Positions 39,194 through 51,489 of a DNA stretch of 64,000 bases are shown one piece after another. Within the stretch, counting starts at the first letter, position 1. Each line of letters opens with the position of its first letter. Both the position numbers and the translations under genes were made by a program. A model generated the notes under the pieces. It saw only the letters and a list, made by a program, of their open reading frames with translations, made no database searches and was not told the origin of the DNA. The DNA is from Terana coerulea (Eukaryota; Basidiomycota; Agaricomycetes; Polyporales; Phanerochaetaceae), in NCBI GenBank assembly GCA_024811115.1, contig JAKOGH010000721.1, positions 248,001-312,000 of the forward strand, read 5' to 3'.

Positions 39194-42100
39194 ATGGACA
39201 TATTCGCTGACGAACATCGCGTTCTCGGCGACAAGCGACCAGCTCAAGTACGAGCTCGCCCGCATCTTTCACAGCCCTGCGTACTCTCGCCACCCTGGCT
39301 TGCAAGTACCAATGAACCTAAAAGTTGTTATTCTCCCCAGGAAGGGGAGGGGTTCCGGTCAGGGACAAGCGGGTATTCTCACACTCCCCGCCGCTGTCGG
39401 GCACCAGTTTCTCCAGGAGTTCGGGGTGCTAGGCCTTTGCGTACAGTTGTAATCGGTACCACGATCAAGTTTCAGGAGAGCAAAAACCAACCCCGACCCC
39501 ACGTACTCGAGGGAGATTCGACGAGCCCCTCACGTGGACCCTCGCTTGGAGGAGGATTTGCGTCGATCCTTAACCGAGCTGCGATCGCGGACGATCGCCC
39601 TCCGCGCGGTGCAGTTCGGCTGGGAATGTCGCGATAATGTCTTCTCCATCGAGTGGGAAAGGGTGTGCAACGCTCGCTGCGACCTCGTCTATTTGGAGGA
39701 CCGCAGGGAATTTCGCATCCAGCTCTTTCAGTCTCGGGAGACGCGGATTATCATCATACGGGCATCGCAGATCATGTGGACGTCGGCAGGTATCGACAGA
39801 GGGAGAGGCCCCATGCCCCGTGCTATGCTTCAACCTGAGCTACCCTCCTTCTTACGAAACGGGCGTCCCAAATCGACACAGCTATCGACCGTATGGGAGC
39901 TGTAGGGCTTTCGGAAGCAGTGGCATCTGCTTTGGCAGCTATGAATCTCAACAACCATCTCACACCATCTCTCCGCCAACGATGGTCCCAGTTCGAAGAT
40001 GCCCACACCGCTTTTGCACCATTCGTCTCAACCTCATTCGGTTGGTATGCGAAGACGTCGAAGGTCCACGGATTTTCCGCTGACCTCTGCCGCCACGCGC
40101 GCATGAAGGCAGATGACTACCTTTATCCTATTGAACGACGCGACCTCTTCGCTCGATGTCCAGGGCGGCCTATATCCAGATGGTTGAAGGCAGTGCCTTG
40201 GAAGATAGCCTTCCAGGGTGGACGCTCTCACACGAGGTCTTCTCGTCGATATGAGAGAGGCCATTGGCTTGCACGCAGGGATAACCCGGATGCACAGCGC
40301 GAAAGGCGTCGACTACACCACGTCATTCCTTCGACACTTTGCTACTCAGGCAAAGACGCTGTTCTATTACACAGATGACACGCGGAGTCCGACGATGTCT
40401 GTCAATGTCCTCTTCTCTCAATGCGAGAGAGCATATATCCCCGTCAAGCGCAAACGACTCAGCGGACCAGTCAACCCCTGACACTTTCGAATGCCTTCAT
40501 GTCACGGTCACCCCGACGTCTTACCATCTGGACGGACCCTATCCCGAACGTTCCAATCGAATTATGAGACTCTACCCCGAACATCACGATTGCTTCCTCC
40601 GAGTCAACTTTGCGGATGAGACAGATCTGCAGTATCGGTTTGACCGCGAGGTTGACGGTCAAGCGTTCATCAAGCGCAGAGTCGGAAACACTGAAGAACG
40701 GTCTTGATATAGCTGGCCGGCATTTCGACTTCCTTGCGTACTCGCAGTCAGCACTCAAGGAGCATGCTGTGTGGTTTGTCACGGAGTTCACGCATGTCGA
40801 CGGCACGATCGTCAACGCCAGTTCGATCATCGCAGGCTTAGGCGACTTTACTCGCGATCCCCAGCTTATTTACTGCCCTGCCGATGCGGCGCTCGTATTT
40901 CCCAAGCATTCACTGCGACGGATTCGTCGGTTACAGTCACTGCCGAGGAGATATTTGAAGAGCCCGATATCAAGGATGCGTCACGGGAAGTGGTGTTTCA
41001 CGGATGGGGTTGGGACGATCTCACAGAGCTGGCACGCGATATCTGGCGGGTGCTGTCGAGTAGACGGCGTGGATCAAGGTGGCAAACGTACCCCCGCGCC
41101 TCCAAGTTCGTTTCCAAGGCTCCAAGGGATGCTCAGCGTCGACCATACTCTGCAAGGGCCGTGCTATTGTCCTCCGGCCGTCCATGATCAAGTTCGAGGC
41201 TCCTGACACAACTGCCATCGAAATCGCTCGTGCCTTCAATAGACCAGGCCCATTTTACCTCAACCGCCCTTTCATCATGGTCCTTGAGGAGCTCGGCGTG
41301 CCGTACCGCCGTGTTTGAAAGGTTGCAAACGACGACTGCCGTCCGCATGTGGCTCAGCCTCCACAAGCTCGGGCGTTGGTGCGCTCAACCACGACGAGTT
41401 CTGGCGCAAATGATGGAATACGCTGTCAACCACGTCCTTCGGGAGCTGAAGCATCATGCCCGTATCCCCGCATCGGACGCATGGAACCTCGTCGGTGTTG
41501 CTGATATCCACGGTTATCTCAAAGAGGGAAGTATTTGGATGCATCGTTCTCACGGACGGAACCGGCCCCATCTACCTTGACGGGCCGACGTTGGTTTCAC
41601 GCTCGCCTACAATTCATCCAGGTGACGTTCAGGTGGCTCACGGTATTGGACGTCCACCTCCTGGGTCGCCGTTCGAGAGAGAATCGCTTCGTAACACCCT
41701 GGTATTCTCAACGAAAGGTATATAGTCATTCAGCGACTAGTTTGCAGTACTCGCATAGCTGACCTTAAATCTTGCAGGCTCACGTCCGCTACCATCTTAC
41801 CTCGGAGGAGGAGACCTGGATGGTATGTCCGAGTCAAGACAATATGAAGGAGAAGTACTCACTAGTGATAGGTGATGAGTATCGTGTCACAATGATGCCG
41901 GAGTTACTCCCTCGACACACTTACGCCCCCTGCCGACTACGCTGCAGCTCAGAAGAAACTTATTGATCGCCCTAGTACGATGCAAGATGTGGCCGAGTTC
42001 TTCGCAGAGTATATCAACAGTGATGTAAGGTTTAGCTGTTTTGTGGGTCTACGAACTGTCAAAGCTGAATCCTTCTCATCGACTAGACCCTGGGCATTAT

Positions 42101-42945
42101 AGCTACGACATGGCTCATAATAGCCGACCAGAGTACCCAAGGAATGTTTGATTCGGACTGCCTAAAGCTATCCGGCGCTGCACTCAGATGCGGTAGACTA
42201 CCCCAAGAGCGGACAGCCCGTCTCCGTTCAAGCATCCCTAGGCTCAAGTACAAAACCAAGCCGGACTGGAACGAGCCTGAAACTGGGCCCGGCAATTCCA
42301 AGAACTTCTACCCGAGTCAGAGAGCGATCGGCAGGCTCTACCGCGCGATCGACCTCCCGGCCGTCGGCTGTGCGAGGAGCCCAACGTTGTCAAAGGAAGA
42401 ACATCAGCGAAGGTGACGTTACCACCGTACAAGATATCATCGACGCTTTCAATGATGACGTCAACTACGACGAAGGCGTCGTGCACCTCACACTGGTCGA
42501 GCGGGTGTCAGGCTTCATTCCACTCGGCAGACACGAGGAGGGTACGATCGCTGAGGTCTGGGAGTTATATCAGAACTATGCTTCACAACTCCAGACGATC
42601 TGTGCGGACTATACCTTGTCGCACGAGAGGGATGCCATGCTCACGGAGGAGGAAGCCGTGATCGGGACTATCGTCGCCAAGTGCTCGCAGCCTCGCCGGC
42701 GAAAGGATCTCATGTCGCAGCTGAGGGAGCAAGCGACCGCGCTTGCTGACGGGATACGATTCGACCTTGCGGGCGAGGAGGGGACCTTACCGGAGCAGTC
42801 GATGGAGCGTGCATGGGTCGCGTTCCGCATCACATCCATGGAGGGGGACGCCTTTGGTGCCAGAAGCTTCGCTTGGATTGCGATGGGCGAAATATTCGAT
42901 GTGATCAAGACCATTGAGGATTCGGAAGGAGTATACTGAACGTGG
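38338..42945 (+). repeat. RdRP tandem duplication, unit 2
   Basis: Second, same-orientation unit of the tandem duplication, 4.6 kb. Identity to unit 1 is uneven: clearly diverged in the first coding third, close to identical around 40190-40330 and 42600-42820. Confidence 0.8.
39194..42939 (+). pseudogene. RNA-dependent RNA polymerase, copy 2 (many frame breaks)
   Basis: Full-length homologue of copy 1 with the same introns, including the one that splits DLDGD, and the same last residues (IKTIEDSEGVY). More than ten one-base shifts interrupt it, for example near 39436, 39510, 39817, 40161, 40175, 40217, 40486, 40686, 41310, 41337, 41378 and 42231. It also lacks 87 nt (29 codons) present at 36620-36716 in copy 1, just after the EELGVPY motif region. 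Catalytic loop residues are kept. Most base differences from copy 1 in the alignable parts are at third codon positions, which speaks for past selection on the protein. Given the sequence-error pattern elsewhere in the window, some breaks may be artefacts, but their density is several times higher here than in copy 1. Called pseudogene with reserve. Confidence 0.6.
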
Positions 42946-43106
42946 AGAGGATGACTACCTGTGTATATAATTGTATCATGAAAGTTTAGTTCCCGATCTC
43001 CACCCAAGTTCAAGGGCTAACAGTAAATGCCCTGTAAGCGAATGTCAGAAGAAATTGTAAATACATAATGAACACACAACAGGAACCAAGTACAACTAAG
43101 AGTCGA

Positions 43107-45180
43107 TCACTTGAGACGCCTCTTCTTTGCGTTGTCTAAGTCTTTCCTCTTATGCTCGAGGTTTGCACGCTATGAGGGTATGGTTAGTGAGAGGGATAAC
43201 CTTGACAACTAAAGAATGCGCACCTCAGCACTGCGCTTCTTCTCGCCATGCTTCATACGCTCGAACAACTTCCTCTGCTTGTTGCTCATCATCATCTTGT
43301 TCATATCCTCTTCTGCAGGCTCTGCAGGCTCTTCCTCTGCCTTACGCACGTTCTTACGGGCCTTGCGAGCTTCCTTCTCGAACGCGCCGAAGTCAACGCC
43401 TGCTGCCTCAGCCTCAAGCTCGGCAGCGCGAAGGGCTGCAGCATCCCCTGCAGCCGCCGCAGCCTTAAGAGCGACCCTTTCTGGCGCAACCTCCTCCTCT
43501 TCCTCGTCTGCCTCAACTTCATCCTCTGCGTCGTCCTCGTCCTCGTTTGCCAACGCGGCGTCTTCAGCAGAGATGCCGAAAGTCGGGTCGTAGGCACCTT
43601 CCCGATCCTCGAACGGACTAAGATGGGGCGGCAGGGTTTTGCCTTGAGCGTACGGTTCCTCCAGCAGGATCTTGCCCGCGTTGATACAGTCCACCACCCA
43701 CTGCGGCTGCACATATTTGCGCCGTCTCCTGCGCTCGCGCTCCTCATCCGTCTCGTCAGGCTTCGCTACAAGCGGACGGTCAATGATAACGTGGGTAATC
43801 GACCCGTCGTCCTCATCGAATGGCGAGCCGCTGCCCAGCGTAGACGGCCAACCAATCCTTCCACCGAACGAACGGGTCAAAAACTCGAATATCGGTCTTG
43901 ACGTCTCTCGCGACAACCAGAAGGCGCAGTGTGAGAAGAGTTTTGGAGTGTTGGGTTGTGGAAGGGAGGAAAGGGCCTGGAGGGTCGGGAGTGCGGCAGT
44001 GTCGGCAGGATTTGAGGTGGAGGTATGAGCGACGAACTCTTCCTCAGCGTCCTCCTCAGCTGCTTCGGTGGTCGCTTCCATCTCGACGTCTACGCCTCCA
44101 GGCTCGTTGGCTGCGATGGCTTTGATAGTTTGGCGCACGTCCTTGCCGGATATTCGCTTGCCATCGACCTCGACCTGTTTTACCTTTTGTGGTACCGCTC
44201 CAGCAGCGCGCTTGGCTTCCTGCAGACTGAACGCACCAACCCCAGCTCCACTCTCATCCTTCTTAGAATCTAACGGTGGCGGATACACCAGACCCGCGTC
44301 GGTATAAATCTTGAAGAATACGAACCCAAGGAGGGTTTGGTAGAGCTCCAAGAAGGTCAACATAACACGGACATCGACGTCGGTAGGGATCTGAAGAGAA
44401 CGCACTGTGAGCTTTCTGGCATGCGGCGACTGAGGGTGTATGACGCACATTTTGTGTGAACTGGTAGGGAACGAGCCATGTCACCGTCTGGTCAAACACT
44501 TCGGCTTGATAATAGACACCCTTGATTGACAGGAACGCTTTGCGCAGAGAATGTGTGTGCATAACATACAGTTGCCATTCTGCAGCCAGGCGCGCACAGT
44601 TCTCGACAAGGGAAGGTGCGACCTTTGCACTTGAAGGAAGGGTGGCAAAGAGGAAGATCATGCACAGAGCGTCGTCGATGTCTCGGACAGCGTCCACGAA
44701 AGTAGGGTACCTATATAGAATATTCAGCCGGAGCTTCATAGCACAGAAGGACATAACGCACCGCTCTTTGATGATGTGGTCAAGCTTATACACAGGTTTC
44801 TGCTCCTCCAAGCTTTTTGCGCTACTCCATTCGCCCCTGCCCAGAGCCCGTGCAAGCTTCTTCGCAAACGCCTTGTGCTCTCGCAACTTCCTGAGTACTG
44901 GTTCATGGGCGAGATACGCGATGTCCTTGGCATAGTAGAAAGAGGTGGGCGCGGACGATCCCTTATTCGCCCTTTTCTTGTGGCGAGGCTCCCGCGGGAA
45001 GATACCTTGCTGGAATCATTAAGCTTGAGCATTTGAGGCGGGAAGCAAAGGGACTTGCCTTTGAGGATGCATAGTCGGCGGAAATCCGCCAAAGAGCACT
45101 GTAGTTTTTTTTATGGCAGCGGTACGAGTAGCATACGCTTTGGCTGCGCCGGCCTTTCCCTTCTTTTGTATGCGACCCAT
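43107..45180 (-). CDS. NOP7: Pescadillo, ribosome biogenesis factor
   Basis: A nucleolar protein of the PeBoW complex (Nop7-Erb1-Ytm1) needed for 60S subunit maturation. Start [20 protein letters not shown]. Then come the N-terminal Pescadillo domain ([66 protein letters not shown]) and a BRCT domain ([20 protein letters not shown] to [18 protein letters not shown]). Acidic and Ala-rich stretches follow, and a basic end, [15 protein letters not shown]. That tail is in a last exon beyond the intron after KRSAE, ending at 43107. The intron 45006-45058 has a GC-AG border. A run of eight T (45105-45112, plus strand) is one too long: with seven, AAIKK runs into LQCSLADF. The gene is divergent from SMD2 with 129 bases between the starts. 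Confidence 0.92.
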
Positions 45181-45309
45181 GGTATTTTGGAGGAGTGCAA
45201 AGAGGCGAGCGTGAAGGGAAGACAGTGAAGGCAGACCGGCCGCTAGACGCTCTAACTTTTCGAGCATTGTTTGGTCGGAACAAACACGGCCTGCTACTTG
45301 ACCGCGAAC
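45181..45309. promoter_or_regulatory. Short divergent promoter of NOP7 and SMD2
   Basis: 129 bases separate the two start codons. No TATA box is seen, so both genes must start transcription within this GC-balanced stretch or inside the leader of the other. Confidence 0.6.
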
Positions 45310-45843
45310 ATGAGGTACGTCTTGCGCATTTCCGCTCAATATGTTCGCTAAATCCTCACAGTCAATACGTTCACGTCCCAAAATCCGAGTTGGACGAGGC
45401 TCAGCTTCGTGCTCTCGAGGAGCATGAGATCAGCCAGGGTCCTCTGTCCGTGCTTCAGCAGGCTGTCAGGAATCACGCGCAAGTCCTCATCTCTCTGCGA
45501 AACAACAAGAAGCTACTCGCTCGTGTAAAGGCTTTCGACAGGCACAGTAACATGGTAAGTGCGCAAGAGTGTCCTTTCACTTGTGTGCTTATAGTTGCGC
45601 TAGGTGTTGGAGAACGTCAAGGAGGCAAGTCGCGCTGTTCCGCGTGCATTTGCCACAATACTGATGTATCCATAGATGTGGACTGAAGTTCCAAAGGGAA
45701 AAACAAGAAGCCTGTCAACAAGGACAGGTTCATCAGCAAAATGTTCTTGCGGGGCGACTCTGTGATTCTGAGTGAGTGCCGCTTGCGTTGCTCTGTGAAC
45801 CGCTGCCTAACTTGGAGTTCCAGTTCTCCGCAATACTGCTTAA
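45310..45843 (+). CDS. SMD2: Small nuclear ribonucleoprotein Sm D2
   Basis: A spliceosomal Sm core protein. Five exons: 45310-45314, 45362-45554, 45604-45624, 45676-45772 and 45824-45843, giving 111 residues, right for SmD2. The first exon has only the Met codon and two bases. The protein reads [17 protein letters not shown], then [20 protein letters not shown] with Sm motif 1 (HSNMVLENVKEMW), then [15 protein letters not shown] with Sm motif 2. The third intron (45625-45675) has a GC-AG border, as does one in the divergent NOP7 gene. The last intron is needed to end in LRNTA; without it a longer nonsense tail would be read. No frame break. Confidence 0.95.
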
Positions 45844-46316
45844 TTATATTTGCTTTGACCTACCTCGCGAGCCAGGACCCCTCACTGAAGCCTCCAGATG
45901 TTCAGCGATTGTGAAGCCACTGGATGTACGAACAGATGTGAGTCCCTCGAAAGACAACGCGACCTGCCCGTCAGGCGCCCCCTGTACGCGCCGCCCGGTT
46001 GTACTGCTGTACAAGCACCTTGAAATATATCGTTCGTTGTAAACCGTGTACATTTACGATACCATGCTTCTGAAATGTCTGGGATTTGAACATTCTGCAC
46101 TCGCCGCGGCACCCGACCATAATGAATACTTGTGCCTGTCTCGGTCCAGACCACACGATCATCCCTGGGCGTCTACTGAGAATGGTCGCGACCGCTTTCG
46201 AGTCGTCCGCTGCTCAGGTTGTCACCTCCCTTTCCCTTGATTTTCTTGTTTCCCAATCCTCCGCCTCGCAGTCAAGCTGGCTTCCCCATTTCCAGTTTCG
46301 CTGACATTGCTAGGCA
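45844..46316. other. Intergenic
   Basis: About 470 bases: SMD2 3' flank and leader of the Sec7 gene. A pyrimidine-rich tract lies near 46220-46265. No gene recognised. Confidence 0.4.
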
Positions 46317-49300
46317 ATGGTTGGCCTATTCCACCTGGGCAGTAAGGGCTCACCCTCTCGAACATCCCGGTCGACTGACACTGGGCGTCCGATGACACCA
46401 CCACCTCCTCCTTACACACAGAACGGCAATGAACGACGATACCTCGACACGGAGACCACCATGACCACTACGCATGCTGTGACGACGACTCAGACCACTA
46501 CCCATTTCTTCTCATTGCCCCTCTGGCGACGACGCACACCCCAGAACACTCAGTCGCCCGGCGCATCTCAGCGTAACTCTTCCTTGGCTGATGAACATGG
46601 TGTTGTGCAACGAAGTCCTGCCAGAAACATTTCCGCACGGGATAAGGACCTTCCGCCTACTCCCCCCATGGACGACGATCCAGGTCCGTCTCGGCGCGTT
46701 CAGGTCTATCAGACCATACCAGAGGCCGACGGGATTATGAGCGGGGAAGCTCTATGATTAACCTCGCGGACTCGCTCCGTCGGTCTGCGGCGTCCAGTGC
46801 CACAACTGCCTCCGCTTCACAACCGTCCAGCAGTTCGCTGCCGGAGACATCTCAGGGTACTGCTGCTCTCGCACGAGCTGCGCTCGGTCTGGGCCTACCG
46901 CCACTCATGTTCAACGCGATGGCGGAAGGAGCAGAGCCGTCGGATGTCAACTCAATATCATTTGTGTCGTCCGAGCCACGTCCGGAGCATGCTGAGCAAG
47001 GCAAGCTATCCTCCTCGACCTCGGTCGTACGCCGTGCGAAGAGTTTCCAGAAAGTGACGGAGGTGGAGCAGGCGCAGTCGTATGCAGCAGTACGGGAACA
47101 AAGAAGGACCAGAGGCCTTTCGCTTGGCCCACTACTGTCCGGTTCCGATGGCCCAGCAAAGGAGAAGTCGGCAGAACGGAAACCGATATCAAGAAAAAGC
47201 TCCTTTTGGTCCAGAAAGAGGGTCGACTCGCAGACTCCTACGCCGGTTGTGGCCCCTCCTCCTGGTAACTTTCTTGGACAGCCGATGCTCCCCTCATTGG
47301 TACCTGTATCCCCCTTCTACATGGAGACCTCTATAAGCGAAACATCTGGTTTGCGGCCTGAACAGACGGAGGCTTCCCCTACTTCTGAACTGCGGAGACG
47401 ACATTCCGAAAGACTCCCAGCCTCGCGTTCGTCTCGACCGTCCATGGACCATGGGATTTCCGAGTCCACACACCCGCCTTCTGCAGCTGCTGTTCGTCGT
47501 CGGCCAAAGCGACCACAGACAGCTGGCTCAGTAGACGGAGCAGCATCTCCATTCTTCCCTGGGTCTGCGCCTATGACAAGTACTCCCGGCTTGATCGATA
47601 GCCCGGTAGAAACTCTCAGTCCAGGGACCTCACCACCAGTCTCTGCGCGGCCCCGCTCCTCAACCAATCCGCCATTCCTTCACCGCTTGTCCATGAATCT
47701 ATTTGGCTCTTCCCCTGGTCCATCACCAGTAGCTGGAAACGGTACGACAGAGCTGTTTACTAGATCTCCTTCGACAAGTCTCTCTTCGTCGTCTCGACCG
47801 TCCTTGTCGAAATCTTCTACTAAGGTATCTATTGAGATACCGAGACCCCGTCATGACGAAGAAGAGTCTCCTGAGATCTATGTTCAACGGCTCACGGAAG
47901 CTGTCTCCAAATCTGAAGTCGCAAGCATACTTGCTGCCAAGTATGTTCGGCTTACACATTGCCAACTCACCCTGTCTGAATGTTCACTTCTGTCCATAGC
48001 GCCGACGAGTTTCACGCCAAAGCCCTGCGGTTGTACATCACTCGGTTTGACTTCGCTCACGATCCTCTGGATGTTGCGTTGCGGCGGCTCTTGATGGACG
48101 TGGGGCTTCCAAGAGAGACGCAGCAGATCGACAGGGTCATGGAAGCATTCGCGGGCCGCTACCGACAATGTCACCCAACACTCTTTGCCTCAGAAGGTGA
48201 GCTTCACGCTCATCGTTCGCTGAAGACACGTCTCACCCCACTGTAAGACCAGCCATATATCCTTGCATTTAGTCTTATCATGCTACACACCGACGCCTTC
48301 AACAAGTCGAACAAACGGAAGATGACAAAGGCGGATTATATCAAGAACACGAGATTACCTGGGGTCCCTCCTGAGATCCTCGACGTAAGGCATTTATGCG
48401 ATAACTCTGACCAAATTAGTGTGCTGATAATTTCATCTCTCAGTGTTTCTACGACAACATCGTCTTCGCCCCCTTCATTTTCATTGAAGACCCTCTGGAT
48501 GTCAACGGTCAACGTGGTTTGATGCCGGAAGGGTCGACTATCAAGCGTCTGTCTACACTGAACACGCCTTCCCCCGTCAACGGCAGCGGATCCACTCTGC
48601 TGGGTAAAAGTACTAAGGTGGACCCTTACTATCTCATTACTAAGGTCAGTAATATCTCCATCCTGCATTTGTCTGCAAGCTTATCTCGCACATATATCAG
48701 AATCTATTGGATGACCTTCGCGTCGACATCCGTTCTCATATACCCTTGACAAGCCCTTATTTCTATCAAGGAACTGCGGGTCCATGGGATGAAGACAAAC
48801 TCCTTCGGGCATTCGCCAAGGCTACTAGCATTGAGGTGGCATCGGAGAATCGTTACACAGCTTCTCCTTGGTTTGGCCTCAACGTCGGTGGAGGGCCAAG
48901 TGCTATAGCTATGATGTCAGCACCAACGTTCACAGTCGTTCCTGATGCGGCGGCACTCAAGGTCACGAAGTTCGGGCAACTTTCACGGAAGGACGAAATT
49001 CTGGAAGGCGGACGAAAAGTGAACAGGAAGTGGAAAGATTGGAGCGTACTGTTGACTGGGTCACAGTTGCTCTTCTCTCGCGATCCACTGTGGACTTCCT
49101 CGATACCAGCTCTTGCGAATGCCGGCAATGGCGTCGCATCGCTCCCTCACGCTATGATGCCCCGACCGGACGAGATGCTCTCACTGAAAGATGCAGTCGC
49201 TGTTTACGATCGCTCATACACCAAGGTGAGTGAATTTTGTCTGTGGTAAGGACGAGTGCTGACTGCATATGTAGCACGCGAATACCCTACGACTGGCCCT

Positions 49301-50762
49301 GCCTGATGGCCGCCATTACTTGCTCCAGGCCAACGATGAGCATGAAATGAACGAGTGGATATCACGCATAAACTACGCTGCAACCTTCAAGACTGCAGGG
49401 GTCCGAATGCGATCGTTGGGAATGTCGGGCAGAGATATCGAACTGACAGGGCAGGCTGCTGCTGCGTCACATCTACGGGACATTCAACACCAAAACTGTC
49501 CCACCTCTTCACCCCGCATTCTGACTTGGGACGGGCCCACCTCCCCGGCCGAGTCGACCTCGACATGGCCGGAGCATGCGCGTTCTCCAAATGACGCCAC
49601 AAGTGACGAGCCTCTCACGCCTCCCATGGAGAATCCTGCGCGCCTGTTCAAGGCTACCTTCGACCAAGTGAAGGCTGAACTAGCGGCTGGCCACGCTCTG
49701 GGTATTGATGCCATCAGCATACGATCGGGCGGGAGACCTCGCGCGCACAGCTTGGAGTCGACTTTGAGCGGCGCGTTCTCCCCGAAATCCGTGGACGAAG
49801 GCAGGAGGTTGTCCTCGCGCTCGCGAATCATTCGGTCCAAAGTCCAGGACTTGGAGTCTCAGCTTGCCGCGCAGCAAGCGCAGCTCCACGCAGATATGCG
49901 CTTCGTCAAGAACGTCGCGATTCTCACTCCTTTCCAGCGCGCTACGCGGGACCGCCTTCAGGCTGCTGTGCTAAACGTGGCGAAGCGCATCATGCAGCTT
50001 CGCTTAGACTTGGAGAAGCTGAGTTGCCATCGAGACGTTTTGATCAAGGACCTCGAAGCGGAGGAGCGCGATTGGCAGCGGACGAAGAATATGGCCCTGC
50101 GCGCTGCCGCGGCGAAGCTCGAGCTGGAGCGGAAACAGAGCCTGCCGCGGATGACGCTCTCGATGTATCTTGATGACAAGGACCGCGCCACCGCGTCTCC
50201 CACCCGCGACTACTCCGAAACCGACGCGCAGCCGCAGTCCGCGGCGGACTCATTCCACTCCGCGGTAGAGTTTGACATGGACACCCGCGCCTCCTCAAGC
50301 TCGGATGGGAAGCCACGGTTATCGGTCGCCGTCGCCCTCGACTCCCCCGCATCGACCCCGCTCACAGATACCTCTTCGTCACCGTTCATGGACTCGCCTA
50401 GACCGCTGCCGCTGACCGCGCAGAGCTCCATGGATAGCAGCGCCACCGCTATCGACCCCGAGGAGTCCTCTCGAGGCGGCCACGAGAAGTTCTACACCGC
50501 GTCTGAGTCCCTGGAGGAGCAGGCCGAGGAGTGGAACAAGACTCGGGCCGCGAAACGTGTCTCACTCGTTCGGCTACCCTCTGACCTCCGGATGTCTATG
50601 CTATTCGGAAAACATACCCGCGACTCTAGCCAGGTCGTCTCGGACGGGAGCGAGAGCACCGTCACGAGCCCGGGCAGGTCGTACCACTCTGCACTCTCTT
50701 CTGCGTCACCTTTCACACGGACTAACTCTATGGTCGATAATATCACCATGTTAGACATCTAA
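46317..50762 (+). CDS. Sec7-PH domain Arf GTPase exchange factor (Syt1/EFA6-like)
   Basis: A guanine-nucleotide exchange factor for Arf-type GTPases at membranes. The long N-terminus is Ser/Pro-rich and low in order. The Sec7 domain begins about 47890 with EIYVQRLTEAVSKSEVASIL, continues ADEFHAKALRLYITRF, and has the Glu finger in VGLPRETQQIDRVMEAF, then PYILAFSLIMLHTDAFNKS. A PH domain follows: VTKFGQLSRKDEILEGGRKV to RHYLLQANDEHEMNEWISRI. The last 400 residues include a coiled coil (around 49800-50150) and Ser-rich segments. Five introns lie between 47940 and 49275. The order Sec7-PH-coiled coil fits yeast Syt1 and animal EFA6/PSD. The frame starting at 46317 stops at 46757, while the main frame is open from before 46754; one base seems to be missing near 46740-46753, or translation starts at the ATG at 46754. 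Confidence 0.88.
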
Positions 50763-51489
50763 TCCTTCACTCCTTTGAGCCCGCACGCATTTACTGTTTA
50801 TTATTGGCCCACCCCTCCTCGTTGCTGTCGCCGTTCCTTCTTCTGCATCTCTTTATTTTATCGTTCGCGGGTAGATCAGTCGGAACTCACACAACTTGTA
50901 CGCATACTCATCTCGACTACTTTTACAGTATACTACTACAATCTTATAGTAACAGCGACTGTAGTTGCCCGCTCGCCTCAGCCTCCCTCGCTTGCTGGTC
51001 CCGTCTCTCCCTCGGTGTGCCCTCAACTGCTCCGAGTGTTTTGATTGGCTGATGTGGGATGATGGTATCAATAGTCAGGCTTGGGATGGGCGCTTGAAAG
51101 AAGCAAGGAAGCGTCGGGGGTCAGGTACGGCCTAATTTGGTAACCAAGACCATGCCGCAAGACCGTGGCGTCGTCGCTAGGCGAACAGGTTCAGATGTCG
51201 GGTCGGGCTCGAAAGGTTCTACCAGCCCTCCACCACGCATAGAATGCGCTATATACCCCTGCTTGACACCGACGGATTTTCTGTTGCGTTTTTGCCCTCC
51301 TTCTCCCTCCTCGCGTTCCCCACCACCTTCATCTCCGTCCGCAACGTTCCCAACTCATCATTCCGCCGTCCATCCTTGCTCTCCAACGTATCAGTATCCA
51401 AAGCCGTGTCAGACATCGCCCTCCTTACCTACCCCCATCTGTTTTTCTATTAACACTCGCAGCCCCCAGGCGTCGCCCCGCCGTATAAC
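50763..51489. other. Intergenic
   Basis: About 730 bases. The last 250 bases are pyrimidine-rich (CCTTC and CTCC words), typical of a leader in this kind of genome, with TATATAC at 51250-51256 as a possible TATA element for the gene at 51490. Confidence 0.4.

Noticed and set aside
34464..42939. Viral origin of the RdRP genes
   Set aside because: The DLDGD loop, intron-containing structure and length are those of cellular RDR/QDE-1 polymerases. No viral capsid, helicase or other replication gene is nearby.
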